DNA from: Hydractinia symbiolongicarpus
Lineage: Eukaryota > Cnidaria > Hydrozoa > Anthoathecata > Hydractiniidae
DNA length: 64,000 nucleotides
Reading direction: 5' to 3'
NCBI RefSeq assembly: GCF_029227915.1
Contig: NC_079883.1
Span: forward strand, 22,196,001-22,260,000
Below are positions 33,849 to 45,500 of this stretch, piece after piece; position 1 is the first letter of the stretch; every line of letters begins with the position of its first letter. The translations under genes and the position numbers were made by a program. Under the pieces are notes generated by a model that saw only the letters and a program-made list of their open reading frames with translations, had not been told where the DNA came from and made no database searches.

Positions 33849-34082
33849 CTACTTGTGGGAACATTTTTTACGTTCTTTTCTACATAAGTCAAAACAGTTC
33901 GTTCCATCACAAAATGTCACACAAATATGTTTATATGAGCATTTTTTACCAAAATTTCCACGAGATTGCTGGGGATTATCGTGATGTGACACCACCTTGA
34001 TTGAAATTCTCCTCCGAGAGATCGGAATAGCTTCAACTGTGACTAATAAAAACATCAAACACAAAACTATCTGCAGTTCCAT
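33849..34082 (-). CDS. Small secreted cysteine-rich peptide A (six Cys)
   Basis: 77 residues. Residues 1-18 form a classic signal peptide (MELQIVLCLMFLLVTVEA). A basic spacer (SRRRISIKVV) follows, then a compact C-terminal module with six cysteines spaced C-x5-C-x3-C-x4-C-x3-C-x6-C, ending in CSHK. The mature region is cationic, so antimicrobial, toxin-like or signalling roles are all possible; I do not recognise the family. The neighbouring peptide at 35488-35733 on the same strand has the same cysteine framework with different intervening residues, which argues that both are real. Confidence 0.68.
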   Translation of the reverse strand: MELQIVLCLMFLLVTVEAIPISRRRISIKVVSHHDNPQQSRGNFGKKCSYKHICVTFCDGTNCFDLCRKERKKCSHK

Positions 34083-35487
34083 TTTTCGCTTCTAAATGAA
34101 ACAATATACTTTACTTTAGGGAAGAAAGTGTTTGCAAAAGAAACCTTTCCGGTTTGTTAGTAAATATTTATTTTCAAAACGTAAGTCAATCGGGAATTAA
34201 AAAATGTTTTTTCACGTGAAATGCGTCAACTGAAAAGGTCTCTAAAGAACTTGGCTGCTGTCGACATAATTCTTAAAAACACTAGATAAAGTATGGATAG
34301 ATTTTACTACAAGGGAGGGTAATTATATTGATCTGTATCAAACAAACAGTCCCACAGGTCCATCCTCTCTCCTAGTCTTTTTCCATAACATTGCTCAAAC
34401 CTGTATGTTTTAAAAGCGTTACGGTCTGCGTGTGCATTGAAATGTAATAACGTGACTCAGTTTGATTGCAGCTTCAACATGCTACCCTTTAAAATGTGTA
34501 TTCTTAGAGTTGTAATTATTTTCATGCGATCAGTAAAAACTACCAGTATATATTAGGACACTTACTTTCTTTTCTTTATCTTCTTAACCTTCGTTTTTTT
34601 TTTTTTTTATTCATTTGAATATCGGTCGCAGTGGTGTGCATTTTATTACTTCGCAAAAGACAGGATATGTGCGTTTGCCTTTTTTGTTTATTTCCCTTGT
34701 AAACTCTCGGAGGCGTAATGATCGGACGTAGTATTCGCCTAATTTGAAGAATAAAACACAAATGTTTGCTATTATAAAACTATTTGCTGATCTTAATTTC
34801 CCTCTCGAAATGCATGTTTACTGTATTAGTTCACCCACAACTTTTAGTAATTACTTCCCTGAGATGAAACTTAAACACCTCTGCATCAAAAAAAGAGGCG
34901 TTTTAATCTTTGCATTTCGCAGGTGTCCTGAGTAGCTAGCGCTATAATATAGAAACATTCTTTTTTTCTTAAATATATGACTTAGAAGATGATTTCTAGG
35001 TTGTTATGAATCTTGATTTTGAGTACAGTTTAACTACTTAAACCCATTTACATTGATTTGTTTCACTGTGGACCTAAAACGTATTTATTGCATTCAAATG
35101 GCCATAGTACGGAAAAAAGGAAGGGGGTTATGGGGACGACACAAATCGATACCCGTACGCCAAACGCATATTTAACGATTAGATTTAAGCTTTTCTCCCT
35201 GCCCTTAATGTCAAAATCAAAATATGTAATGCTTGAGTATCGCTAATATCCAAAATTTTAAGCACTTGCACACGTGAAGTGTTTAGCCACCAATTCGCAA
35301 GCTTCACGCAAGAAATGTATTAGCATCGATAAACAAGAGTATCCAATCTCTTATGTGCAGATAGAGATTTCTGGAGTATAGCTTTTAGCACAAAAATCAA
35401 AACAAATACTCAAAGTGCAGCCATTTTTTTTTTTTTTTTGAAATTTACGTAAAGTGACACCAGAACAGAACGTTTATATAATCTTTT
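34083..35487. other. Intergenic region between the two cysteine-rich peptide genes
   Basis: Contains poly-T tracts near 34595 and 35425 and no recognisable exon. The segment just upstream of 34082 is the likely promoter and 5' UTR of peptide A. I could not identify a specific TATA box. Confidence 0.45.
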
Positions 35488-35733
35488 TTATGCTGAACAC
35501 ACTTTTTTCTTCACGGGATAGCAATAGTTGTTGCATCCGACAATTCCACAAAAGTTTTGACACACGTCTTTCATCATGTATTTACACCATTTATTATAAT
35601 TTGATCGAATCATCCGTATTCTATAACGTATTCCACCTCTTTTTCTCTGTACCCGTTTCCATGAATACACCTCATCGGCAATGATGAGGAGCAATACCAG
35701 CATGCAACACGCGAACAATGCTCTTTTCTTCAT
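35488..35733 (-). CDS. Small secreted cysteine-rich peptide B (six Cys)
   Basis: 81 residues from MKKRALFACC; an ATG 18 codons upstream would bury the signal peptide, so I start at 35733. Signal peptide residues 1 to about 23 (MLVLLLIIADEVYS core). A strongly basic arginine-rich spacer (KRVQRKRGG) could be a propeptide with dibasic cleavage sites. The six-cysteine module C-x7-C-x3-C-x4-C-x3-C-x7-C ends in CSA. The inner C-x3-C-x4-C-x3-C core is identical in spacing to peptide A. Function unknown. Confidence 0.68.
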   Translation of the reverse strand: MKKRALFACCMLVLLLIIADEVYSWKRVQRKRGGIRYRIRMIRSNYNKWCKYMMKDVCQNFCGIVGCNNYCYPVKKKVCSA

Positions 35734-36417
35734 GTTAAACGAAACAAAATGTACGTTGCGTAAAATCCTCTCATAAAAACAAAACAAAAAATCGTGTAAT
35801 GTAGTTCATTATTTTTTAGTTTACAATACAAGTTTCGTATTTCCAAAATTTGTTTTCTTTAAAAACCAACCACAACAATAAATGACAGAATGCCGTGTTT
35901 CGCACGAAAAAGAAAGTGTTTTGTGAAAATCTCTTTACAGGCGGACATGCCTTAGGCAGACATTGTCATAAAATGCAGTGTGTGTTGAGGTGCACTAATT
36001 ATGATGTTACAAGAGTTAAAGTTTGAGATCGAGCAAGTGTCAGATTATAAATTGGCAAATGACTCTACAGTGAAAAAACTTTAATTGCGCCTGCTCTGGG
36101 CCAGTAAATCAAATGTGGTAAAAAAAGAACACACAATGCTTGGTAAAGTCTTCAGATATGTGTTATGCGGATTGCACAGACCGCTGACACCACATGTAAG
36201 GGCCATTTAGTATTCGTGTTTTAGTTCGTAAAATACAGGTTGTCTTTTAAAACGTTGATTATATTTAACTCCCACACACAACAAGAACCTCGTTCCCGGC
36301 GCCTTTAAACAGATCTCATACCAACGCACGCATTAAAAGTGAAAATAAATGTTGCAAACAAAGCTGGAAGAGAATAGTAAAATAGATAAGTTATTCTTTA
36401 AAAGTTGTTCTAATACA
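35734..36417. other. Spacer between peptide B and the coiled-coil gene
   Basis: No exon recognised. A solo AACCTCG-type MITE end (AACCTCGTTCCCGGCGCC) sits at about 36286. The 3' UTR of the coiled-coil gene must occupy its right-hand end. Confidence 0.45.
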
Positions 36418-37398
36418 TTATAGCAACGTTTTGAAATCATCCATGAGTTGCAGCAGCACATTGCTATTAGCAACAGCTTCGTTTAATTTGAAACTTCGTA
36501 CTTCTTTTTTTCTAGCGTCACAGGAGAACACTCTTTGCCAGATGGATGGACTGTCAACTATTGGCTGAGAAGCAGCTAAGTTGGATAACGCATAGTTTAT
36601 ATCACGAATTTGCTTTTGCCGTGCCTAAAAAGATGAGGGAAGGTTAATTTCACGCCTTAAAGGAAACAAGTCATGCTAAGAGAGAAAACAATGAAAGAAA
36701 CATGCAAAATGGATAATTTTACAGCTTGGAATTCCGGTTTGATTTCCACAAAACAGTGTCTAGCAGCCGTCCTAGTGGTTGGTTGTAACGATTATAATGG
36801 TACAAATATTACTATTTACCGAGAATGAACTTTTCAGTTCCTATTAGTACTGGTATCGACAAGGGTCTTGCAAAAGGGGTCCCAGTGCATTTAAAGCTTA
36901 ACCGGTTACTCAGACAACTGCCTTAGATATCAATCCTATTCTCATGTCGGATAACCACAAGGTAGTTGTGTGTTTTGTGATGCTGCTTGACTAAATTATT
37001 AGTCCCTTTAAAAAGCTATATTTTACATGTTCTACCTTTGTTTCCAACAAATTTTCGTTAATATGCTTAACATGAATCCCTGTCCAAAAACAATTTTCTT
37101 CTACTTCTTTGACGTTTTTTAAATGACGCCTCACACCAGCAATATCTGTTTTTAAGTCGCTTAGTTCGGCATCTAACACTTCTATCTCTCTTTTCATAGC
37201 CTTTCGTCGAACATTGTTCTCTTGTCTTTGTTTACAAAGCCAGCGTTTCTCCTTCTTAATATTTTTCTGTTCCTTTTGCAACAATTTTTGCTTCCAGTCG
37301 TGCAAAAGGAAACCAGAAACTTTAGGATCGGTTGGTGTACTTTCGTTTGGTGTGTACTGTTCCTTTTCGTCAAATGTTGTGTTTTGAAAATCAAACAT
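36418..37398 (-). CDS. Two-exon coiled-coil protein, unknown family
   Basis: Exons on the minus strand: 37398-37036 and 36624-36418. The intron has a GTAGAA donor and TTTTTAG acceptor and keeps phase 0, joining LLETK to ARQKQIRDINY. About 189 residues from the ATG at 37398; an in-frame stop lies upstream at about 37480. Residues about 30-120 are a charged helix-forming stretch (QKNIKKEKRWL, REIEVLDAELSDLKTD) typical of coiled coils. The C-terminal part (SIWQRVFSCDARKKEVRSF) is more globular. I do not recognise the family; ciliary or cytoskeletal coiled-coil proteins often look like this. Confidence 0.6.
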
Positions 37399-37635
37399 GG
37401 CAACTTGTTCTCCCCTAAAACTCTCAATGCTAAAATGTTTGCAGTGTGTCACTTCATATGGCAATTTGACGTCAAGACTTCAGAAACGTAGTTTAAGGTT
37501 ATCCTTGGTTTACCTTACTAAAATAAATCAATATGTTGCTTTGATAACATTACCATAAAACTCAGTGCTTAAATAGTCGATACTGTGCTTAATTAATGCT
37601 GCTTAATATTTCTTCTTTGAAAGGCTTGTTGTTGT

Positions 37636-37875
37636 TTGTTAATTGTATGCTTACAAAGACTGAACCAAATTCAAATTTCTGCTCAGTGCGGCCAGTTTTA
37701 CTTCTCAGCCTGGGTTATTGATTACCTTCAAAAGCTTAAAATTAAAAGGCCATACTTCTTTGTCGTTGAAAATTTAAGAATTCTGAGTCAGAACTTGGAA
37801 ATGTTGCTAAATAAAAACAGTGACAATGACAGAATAAAACTTTTAAAGATTCAGTTATATCCGAAAAAAAAATAG
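37636..37875 (+). CDS. Possible exon of an unassigned gene
   Basis: Open for 79 codons to a stop at 37873-37875. The part from about 37700 (FSAWVIDYLQKLKIK, VVENLRILSQNLEMLL) looks protein-like, and AAAG at 37659-37662 is a possible acceptor. It may be the last exon of a gene whose upstream exons were not found, or a chance frame. Low confidence. Confidence 0.25.
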   Translation: MLIVCLQRLNQIQISAQCGQFYFSAWVIDYLQKLKIKRPYFFVVENLRILSQNLEMLLNKNSDNDRIKLLKIQLYPKKK

Positions 37876-38145
37876 CTAAGCCAAATCATGAATGTATAGT
37901 TTGATGCCTTCCAGATATGAATTTTTATTCCTCTATACCTTGATGTCATAATAATTTGGATGCTTATCACGATTAGACATCGAGACATGAATGTTTGGTG
38001 ACATGCCAATGGCAAATATGTCGCGCGAATTACAAGTTTGTCAATGCATTACACATATACCGTTTACTTAAAATACAAAGCTTGTTAATATAACTCAGTC
38101 AGGAAAAGCTACATATATTTCTAGAGGTTATCGATTATTTACAAA

Positions 38146-38556
38146 ATGGATATTTACTTACTAAGAAAGTTGGTGAGAGAAGAAGTCGAAGCGATTTTAA
38201 ACGAACGATTGAAAGAAATACCCATTACGCCAAGTAATCACACAGGACACCGTCCATTTGTTTTACCACGTGTACCTTATGCCACAGAGAGTGAGAAACA
38301 TTGCGCATGTTGTCAGTTGCAAAAAAAGGAAGAAAATACTCCTAAAGAGGACGTAAGTGTTTCGGAACAAAAAGAAGGAAAATTCTTTGATGATATATAC
38401 CAACGTCCTAAGGGTAAACAGTTACTTCAAAAACCGCCTATTTCACCAATCTATACGGATATGAACTCTCCTGCGTATAGCTACAGTGATATCGATAGTT
38501 TAAAATTTAAACGCAAGAAACAACCAAGCTACAAACGAAAAAAAAGAGTGAAGTGA
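38146..38556 (+). CDS. Unassigned 136-residue basic, mostly disordered protein
   Basis: Single open frame from ATG to TGA. Residues 1-25 form an amphipathic helix (LRKLVREEVEAILNERLKEI), with a short CACCQL motif near 54. A proline- and serine-rich middle follows, ending in a lysine-rich tail (KRKKQPSYKRKKRVK). Codon use appears more balanced than that of surrounding chance frames. No family recognised. It could be a complete small gene or the last exon of a larger one. Confidence 0.45.
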   Translation: MDIYLLRKLVREEVEAILNERLKEIPITPSNHTGHRPFVLPRVPYATESEKHCACCQLQKKEENTPKEDVSVSEQKEGKFFDDIYQRPKGKQLLQKPPISPIYTDMNSPAYSYSDIDSLKFKRKKQPSYKRKKRVK

Positions 38557-39598
38557 TTCCGTCCAATCTTGCTGCAGTGGCTATTTGACGAGTGTTAAGC
38601 GTACATAATGGCTGCCAACCTGGTTCCCAGAGGCCACGCCGGTTTATTGGCTCCAGGCAAAAGATACTGGGGATAAGAATGTAGTAGTTTCATTGCCATT
38701 ACTAAAGCTATTTTATCATAAATAAAATAAAAATTTTATAAGGATAATATTTTTTTTCTAATGTTTTCCTTATAATTTATATGACCCAAAAATCACAATT
38801 TACACAGGCTGTTCAGCATTTATGGTAATAACCTAACTCTTTTGAAACTATCTTTTTGTTTTTAAGAAGTAAAGAAGAGGAATGCTGGTTTATTGACATC
38901 ACGGTGACATAAAAAAGGAGGGAAAATATCTAGTCAGATGATAAATATTTTTTTAAGATTGGAAGTAATTAGCACTCTCGTCCCCAGGGTTTTTTATTTT
39001 TTGATATCAGCAAAAAAAAACTGAAGACGAGGGTGGAAGTAATACATGTTTTTTTTTGTAAAATCATGTATGTATGTACAAAGAAAGAAATAACTGTTCT
39101 AAAAAATTATTCTTGTAATCTATGAAGGAATTCAGGCTGAGTAGAATGACGCGCTCGTGACCTATGACAATAGTTGACGTGAATAGGGGGGTTTCGATAT
39201 GGATACAAAAAAGGTTAACGACCTAATTGCATCAGATAAATGTGATCTCCATCACGCTTTTTGGACACTCTCTAGAATTTTCGCTTATAAAAAAGAAAAA
39301 ATTATACAATACTGATGGAGAGTATCTATCTTGCGTCTTGTTTCGTCACTTTTGTTGTTATAACGCATAATGGCGGCAGTTGCTTCAAAAAATATTTTTA
39401 GGGGAATTTAATAATTAACTTAACCTTGACTGTTGAAGCTTTGGTGAAATCTTTTGAGATGAAATACTAGCAAACATTTTCACAAATTAAAGAATAGATG
39501 ACCGCTAAAAGAAGAAACAGCAGTGGATATAAAAACGTTTTTAACAATACTGTCAAATTTAAACAGAAATATATCGTGCTCTAAAAGAGGAGGAAGAT
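38557..39598. other. Spacer with an inverted-repeat MITE, before the GTPBP2-like gene
   Basis: Includes a short inverted-repeat element at about 38975-39035 (CTCGTCCCCAGGG ... GACGAGGG) and an older half copy near 38618. The promoter and possibly a 5' exon of the GTPBP2-like gene lie in the right-hand part. TTTAAACAG ending at about 39566 could be an acceptor for its first annotated exon. Confidence 0.4.
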
Positions 39599-42500
39599 AT
39601 GTTATCAGTTGTCAATTCTAAAGTCCTATCACTCCCTCCGGAGGTTAGTTACTAATTTTTATTTGTTGATATTATGTGTCTGATTAGAATTTATTTTCTA
39701 AGCTTTCATTTCCCAAAAGTACCTCCCATGTTCAGCTGATTTTTTCTTCCTTAATATCATTTCACAAATTACTTAGCTACCATGGTTTTCAATACCATGA
39801 GGGAAAAATTAGTTCTGTATGTTTAATTCCTGGTAACAATCATCCCTGATATTCTGCCAATATATTATTACAATCCTTATTACTTGCTTTAGATGAAGTT
39901 ATTTGTTAAGGAGCCTTCGAAAAAATTTTTCGGGCCCCGTTAGCGGGATATCGCTGCTAAGGGGGGGGAGGGGGTCTGAAGTTTGAAAAAAAAAATCCAC
40001 TAGGAATTGATAAATTTTAAAAATTTGTTTGTGGCCTGAAAATTCTTTGCCGTTGTTCGTGAGCATAATTCCTCTTGTCATCAATTCCGATAACTTTTAT
40101 CTACAAAACACACCCTTGAGCCTTCCAAGATTTATCCGAATGTGTGTATTTCACAGACGGAAATCCGCTAAAAGAGGCAGGGAGGGGGTCTGAATCTTAG
40201 CGGCGATATCCCACCAAACGGGGCCCAAAAAAAATTTTGGAAGGGCCCTAACTTTTCAGTGATAAGCTCTTGTGACTCTTAGTATTAGGATATTAGGATT
40301 TGGTAAAGAGAGCTCTCTTTGATTAACAATGCCTTTGTGTGACAAAATGGACTGAAAATAACTTCACCTAGTGCTTTCATCTTTTTTCTGTCTAGCAGAT
40401 TTTAAAGCCGAAAGAAGTGCTTACTGCTGAAAATGTAAACAAAGAAATTCATCTATATTGTTCATCTTATGTTTCAAATCAAGAAATGATTTTCATTAGA
40501 ATAGATATAGTAAACATACGGCATTATTCACTGTCTAGACTAACCGTCACTTGATTTGTTGGTCATCAAAGGACAGCATATTTTAGATTGTTGAATGTGT
40601 GGTCAGCTAGAAAAACTCTTAGCGTAGACGTGCAGATAAGAAAACACATTGTGAAATCAAAGCTGGCTTTCTCTGAGACAATCTAAGTTCTAATGTCTTT
40701 TTGTGTTCTGTCTATGCATATCTGGATATTTGGGAACTCATTACACCAGAATCCAAAGTATTTAAAGGAGAAGGTCTTGATAACCTCTAGAAACTGTCTT
40801 GCAATTAGCCTTAACTTTAAATGAGCACTGAGATGGAGTTCGATAATATCGTCATTATGGTAGGCTCCGCTTTTTGGCTTGTTTTTTCTTTGTAAAAGAT
40901 GGCATCAAAAAATGGAAAGAAATCCCAGGAGTTTCTATTGGAAAAAAATAAATTTTTTTTTACTCTATTCGCCATTGTTTTTGAAGACCAAAGACAAAAC
41001 GAAGCAGAAAGAAGAAATCAAAACATTGTCTTGTGGTTAATAATTATGATAATTAATGTTTATCATGCTCTGTCTTTTTGTATTAGCATGACTGGGATTA
41101 TTGCATATTATATATAAGCAAAAAAACCCAACAGGGGAGAATGCACATTGTGATAGTTAAAGATTATTGAAGCATTATGGAGATAATTAAATTTAGAGCA
41201 TAAGTGGGGAAATTCTGAAAATTTAATATTCTAATTGTCTAGATCTGATAATGTCTCCGTAAGGAAACGACTAACTGTTTGTAAAAAGGAAAATAATCAA
41301 AAAATAAGACAGCTAGCGAGGCAAAGCTATCTTCAGAAACAAGAAGAAGAAGAGGTCATTGTTGTAAAAAAGTCTGATTTCAGTAAGTTAAAACGTAATA
41401 ATAAAGAATAACACAGAAATTTCGATTAATTTATCTGATTTATCATGCTTGGAACTTTGTTGATACATTTATAAAACACAGCTACAGATGCTCTCCCTCA
41501 TTCATTTTTTTTCTGTAATGACATGAATCCAGCAACCATGTGATCGATTTTGCCGTACATTTATTATCGCATGATTTGTGCAATGAAATGTAATGGCGGT
41601 TCTAAGAGAAATTGGGGTGAGTTTGCTATTTATATGAAACATTTGAACATGTTCTGGTTGTCAGTTTTCAATAAAATTTTCAGGATAATGTTTTCTCATG
41701 TATATCTTTCTATTTTTACAAAAATTACAAAAAATACGATTACAAATTAAATTACAGCACATGCATTGAAATATTCCAGACACTGGTTTATCAAAAATAA
41801 AAGTTTAAAAAATAAAGCATTCTCCCACCAGTTTTTGCAAACGTAGCAATGGCACCATTGACAATCTGATAAAAATTAGGAAAAATGAAAATCCAGATTG
41901 AAGGACACAAAGGAGCAAAGAAAGATATGAACACAATTTTTCTTATTATTCACATAAGATTTATCAGAATATATTGTATAATGGAAATCTTTCTCCCTGC
42001 ACTATTTTAACAGCTGGTATGGTTACCAAGCCATCATTAACATGAAATTTTTGAGCCTTGTATTTCATTAATAAATAGATCTTCTATAAAAAGGGGCATC
42101 TGTTCTTTTTAAAATGGGTGTGCAAGGTTACACATATTTAAAGGGCGTATTTATAAAACAATTTGAAAAACATTGAAGGGGTATTTGTTTAAGTTTACCG
42201 TTTTCTCAAGGAGTTACACTATTTTTGTCCTACTTCACAGCAAAATTATACAAGTTTAACTAGCAACATGTAAATGAACCAAAGTAAGTACCCTGCGAAA
42301 AGATTTTATACGCTGGCATGTACTTATTTTTTATCTGGGTAGAAAAATTAAAGTGTTTCAGAGAGAAGCATCTTAACTTTTGAACTAAGCGTGTTTTTCT
42401 CACATTTCTTGTTTGCATTAAAATGAATCTTCATCTAGTATTCCATGTGCACTTATGATAGATACAATGTATTAAAATTTGTTACCATAAGGTTAAATAT

Positions 42501-45500
42501 GCTTAAATAACCAACTCTTTTCTGAAGAAATAAAGTCCATTATATGTTTTTCGTTTTAGGTAGAGGAGGGAAATATTGAATATAAGGTATAATGATTATT
42601 TTGTTGTATAAAAGTAATGAGCAACACAAGAATGAGCGAAGCGTGGTGTGTTTTTTATGGTTAATTTATGTTTAATTAAAATTGCTTTAATTAGCCTAAA
42701 ATTATTAAATCACTTTTTTGTTTTGTTTTAGCTTAAGCTTGTAAATCCCTCCTTATATCGTTTGGACCACTTAGTGACACAGATGAAATGGAGGTTGCAG
42801 GAAGGTGACGGCCAAGCCATCTATGAGATTGGCGTGGAAGATAATGGTTGCATGTCTGGACTTGAAAAGGATGAGCTGGACTCGTCCTTGGAGACCTTGT
42901 CTAAAATGGCTGAAAGGTAATTTTTTTATGAGATGCTGTTTTATTTTTTGTTAGTTTTATTACCATAATGAGTAAGCGAGAAATTATTATCATTAAAAAT
43001 TTCCTGTTTATTCATTATGTCATCTATTATGTGAAATTATTGTTTTATTGCTTAAAAAAAATTTAAAAAATGCAATGCTTTACAAGTTCTTTTAAATCAG
43101 TAAAAAATAATTGTGGAATTTATTTTTGTGAATGAGTGACCTTCGCTTCATTTTGCAGAATATATATATTTTTGACAATGACTACATTTTCCCGAAATAT
43201 CTGACTTAATTTAGTAGATGCTAAAGATTCAGTAATGTTAGTAAAAGAAAAATCAGTGTTTTACGTAAAATATAGTTACTGTATTTTCAAATGTGTCACT
43301 CCTTTGTCTACACTAATTGTATCCTCTGATGAAAATGTCTATACCTTTTTGTCTATGTGAAATTCATTTTAAAAAGAAATTTTTGTTTCAGCTAAAAAAA
43401 CTTTTTTCTGAAGAAATCTTTATATCTAAGTATAAGAAATAAAAAAGAAAATTTTTTGAAGAAATATTTACAAATGACAGATTTTTAAAAAAAATTGTGC
43501 AACTTATTATTACGTATTGGGCCAAGTGCATAAGAATAGGTATAGCATAGGAAGTATCGCAAAAAAAATTCTGCATACATTTTGTACATTTACAATATCT
43601 TCGTGTTATAGACTGGAAGCAGAAACTTTAACTGTCCGCAAACAAAGGATTGATACCACAGATCGTTACATGGCTGAAGTTCTTGTGAGAAAAATACCTG
43701 ATAATCAAGAGGTGTGCAATTTACTGGATAGTGTTATTTGCATTGAAATGCATTTTAAGAAATTCAGTGTAACTAATCTGACCTACTAAATTAGTGTGAA
43801 GGTTGCATGATATCAGCAGAAAAAATTGTTTTTAGATCTTTCAATGCCTATGTTTTTTTCTTAACACAATGTTGTGAACGATCTTCAGGAAAGTCGGAAA
43901 GTTTTCACTGTTCCATTGCATATCAAGTCCACAAGCTTCTGTTTTCATTATTTATAACTTTGATTTTTTAGTTTGTTGATATTCGTGTTGCATGTTTGGG
44001 TAATGTTGATGTTGGCAAGAGTACTTTACTTGGTGTGTTAAGTTATGGAAATTTAGATAATGGACGAGGTCGAGCTAGATTAAACATGTTTCGTCACTTA
44101 CATGAAATTGAATCTGGTAGAACATCCAGTATAAGTCATGAAATTCTCGGATTTGATTCTAGTGGAAAGGTATATATTAAGTTTTTTCATGACTTTAATA
44201 AATTTTACCAATGTTACTTTATGGCCTTCTCAATCCCATATGTCTGGCCAAGTACATCAAAACTAATGAATAAGGGCTTGTGTATTTCAAACATAAACTT
44301 TATACCAAAACAATTTTATCTGATCTCCTGTTCTTTGTAGGTTTTAAACTACAGCGACTCCACAGCCGAAGAAATTTGTGCGTCAGCCTCCAAACTCATC
44401 ACTTTTCTCGATTTGGCAGGACACCATAAATACATTAAAACAACAATATTTGGACTGACTGGTCATTCACCTGACATTGTGATGTTAACTGTTGCTGCGA
44501 ATAGGGGACTTGGTAAGTTTATGTTCATATACGCTTAATGAAAATATAAAAAATAGATGCAATAATACCAAATTTATTACTTAATATGTTGTATTTTTTA
44601 TAGCTGGAACGACGAAAGAACATTTAGGTTTAGCAGTCGCTTTGAACCTACCTTTTTTAATTGTGATAACCAAAGTAGATATTTGTAGTGCTGACATGTT
44701 GCAAAAGACAATTTCACAACTGGAAAGGGTACTTAAAAGTGCTGGCTGTAAAAAGAAGTTACCGATGGTTATTAATGATGAAGAGGACGTTCTTTCGGCA
44801 GCTCATAACTTTTCAACAGGAGGGTAAGCTTGTTGTTTTACCAAGGGAAGAAGTTTTCGAGGGATTTTTATTTCGATAATCTGTATGGCACGGTGAAGAA
44901 TAGATAAAATTAATATTTTCTTATTGAAATGAACGTATAATAAAATAGATTGATGAATGATTATTACTGCAACTAAACAACAGAAAACAGAAAAAAAAGG
45001 AGAATTTGCAGATCGCTCTTTTTCAAAATTTTATCAAAGATTGCAAGCCTTTTAAGTGAAGTATTTCCCCTTAAATATTTCCTTTGACAAAAATATAGGT
45101 GAAAAAAGCATTCATTTTCTTTTGTAAAATGTCTGCAGCATTGACAAGAATGTATGTTTTTGGCAGCCGTTGAAATCTTTATTTCTTATTTCAATCTGTA
45201 GCGTGGCTCCTATATTCAAAGTATCAAGTGTATCTGGACACAATTTAAAGCTACTGAGATCGTTTTACAACAATTTACCGTCGATAAGAAAAAAGGATGA
45301 GTTGGAAGAATTGGTGAAAAAACCTGTTGAATTTCAGGTAACAATTTTTACTGTTCTATTTTTGCACAATGGTCTTATATATCAAGTTTAGTAAGATTAT
45401 ATTCTTATTTCACATTAATATTCTCATTTTTTAATAAAGGGAGTCTGATACCAAAAAGCGATTGATTTAAACGTAAATACTCCGCCTTAGCAGAGATGAA

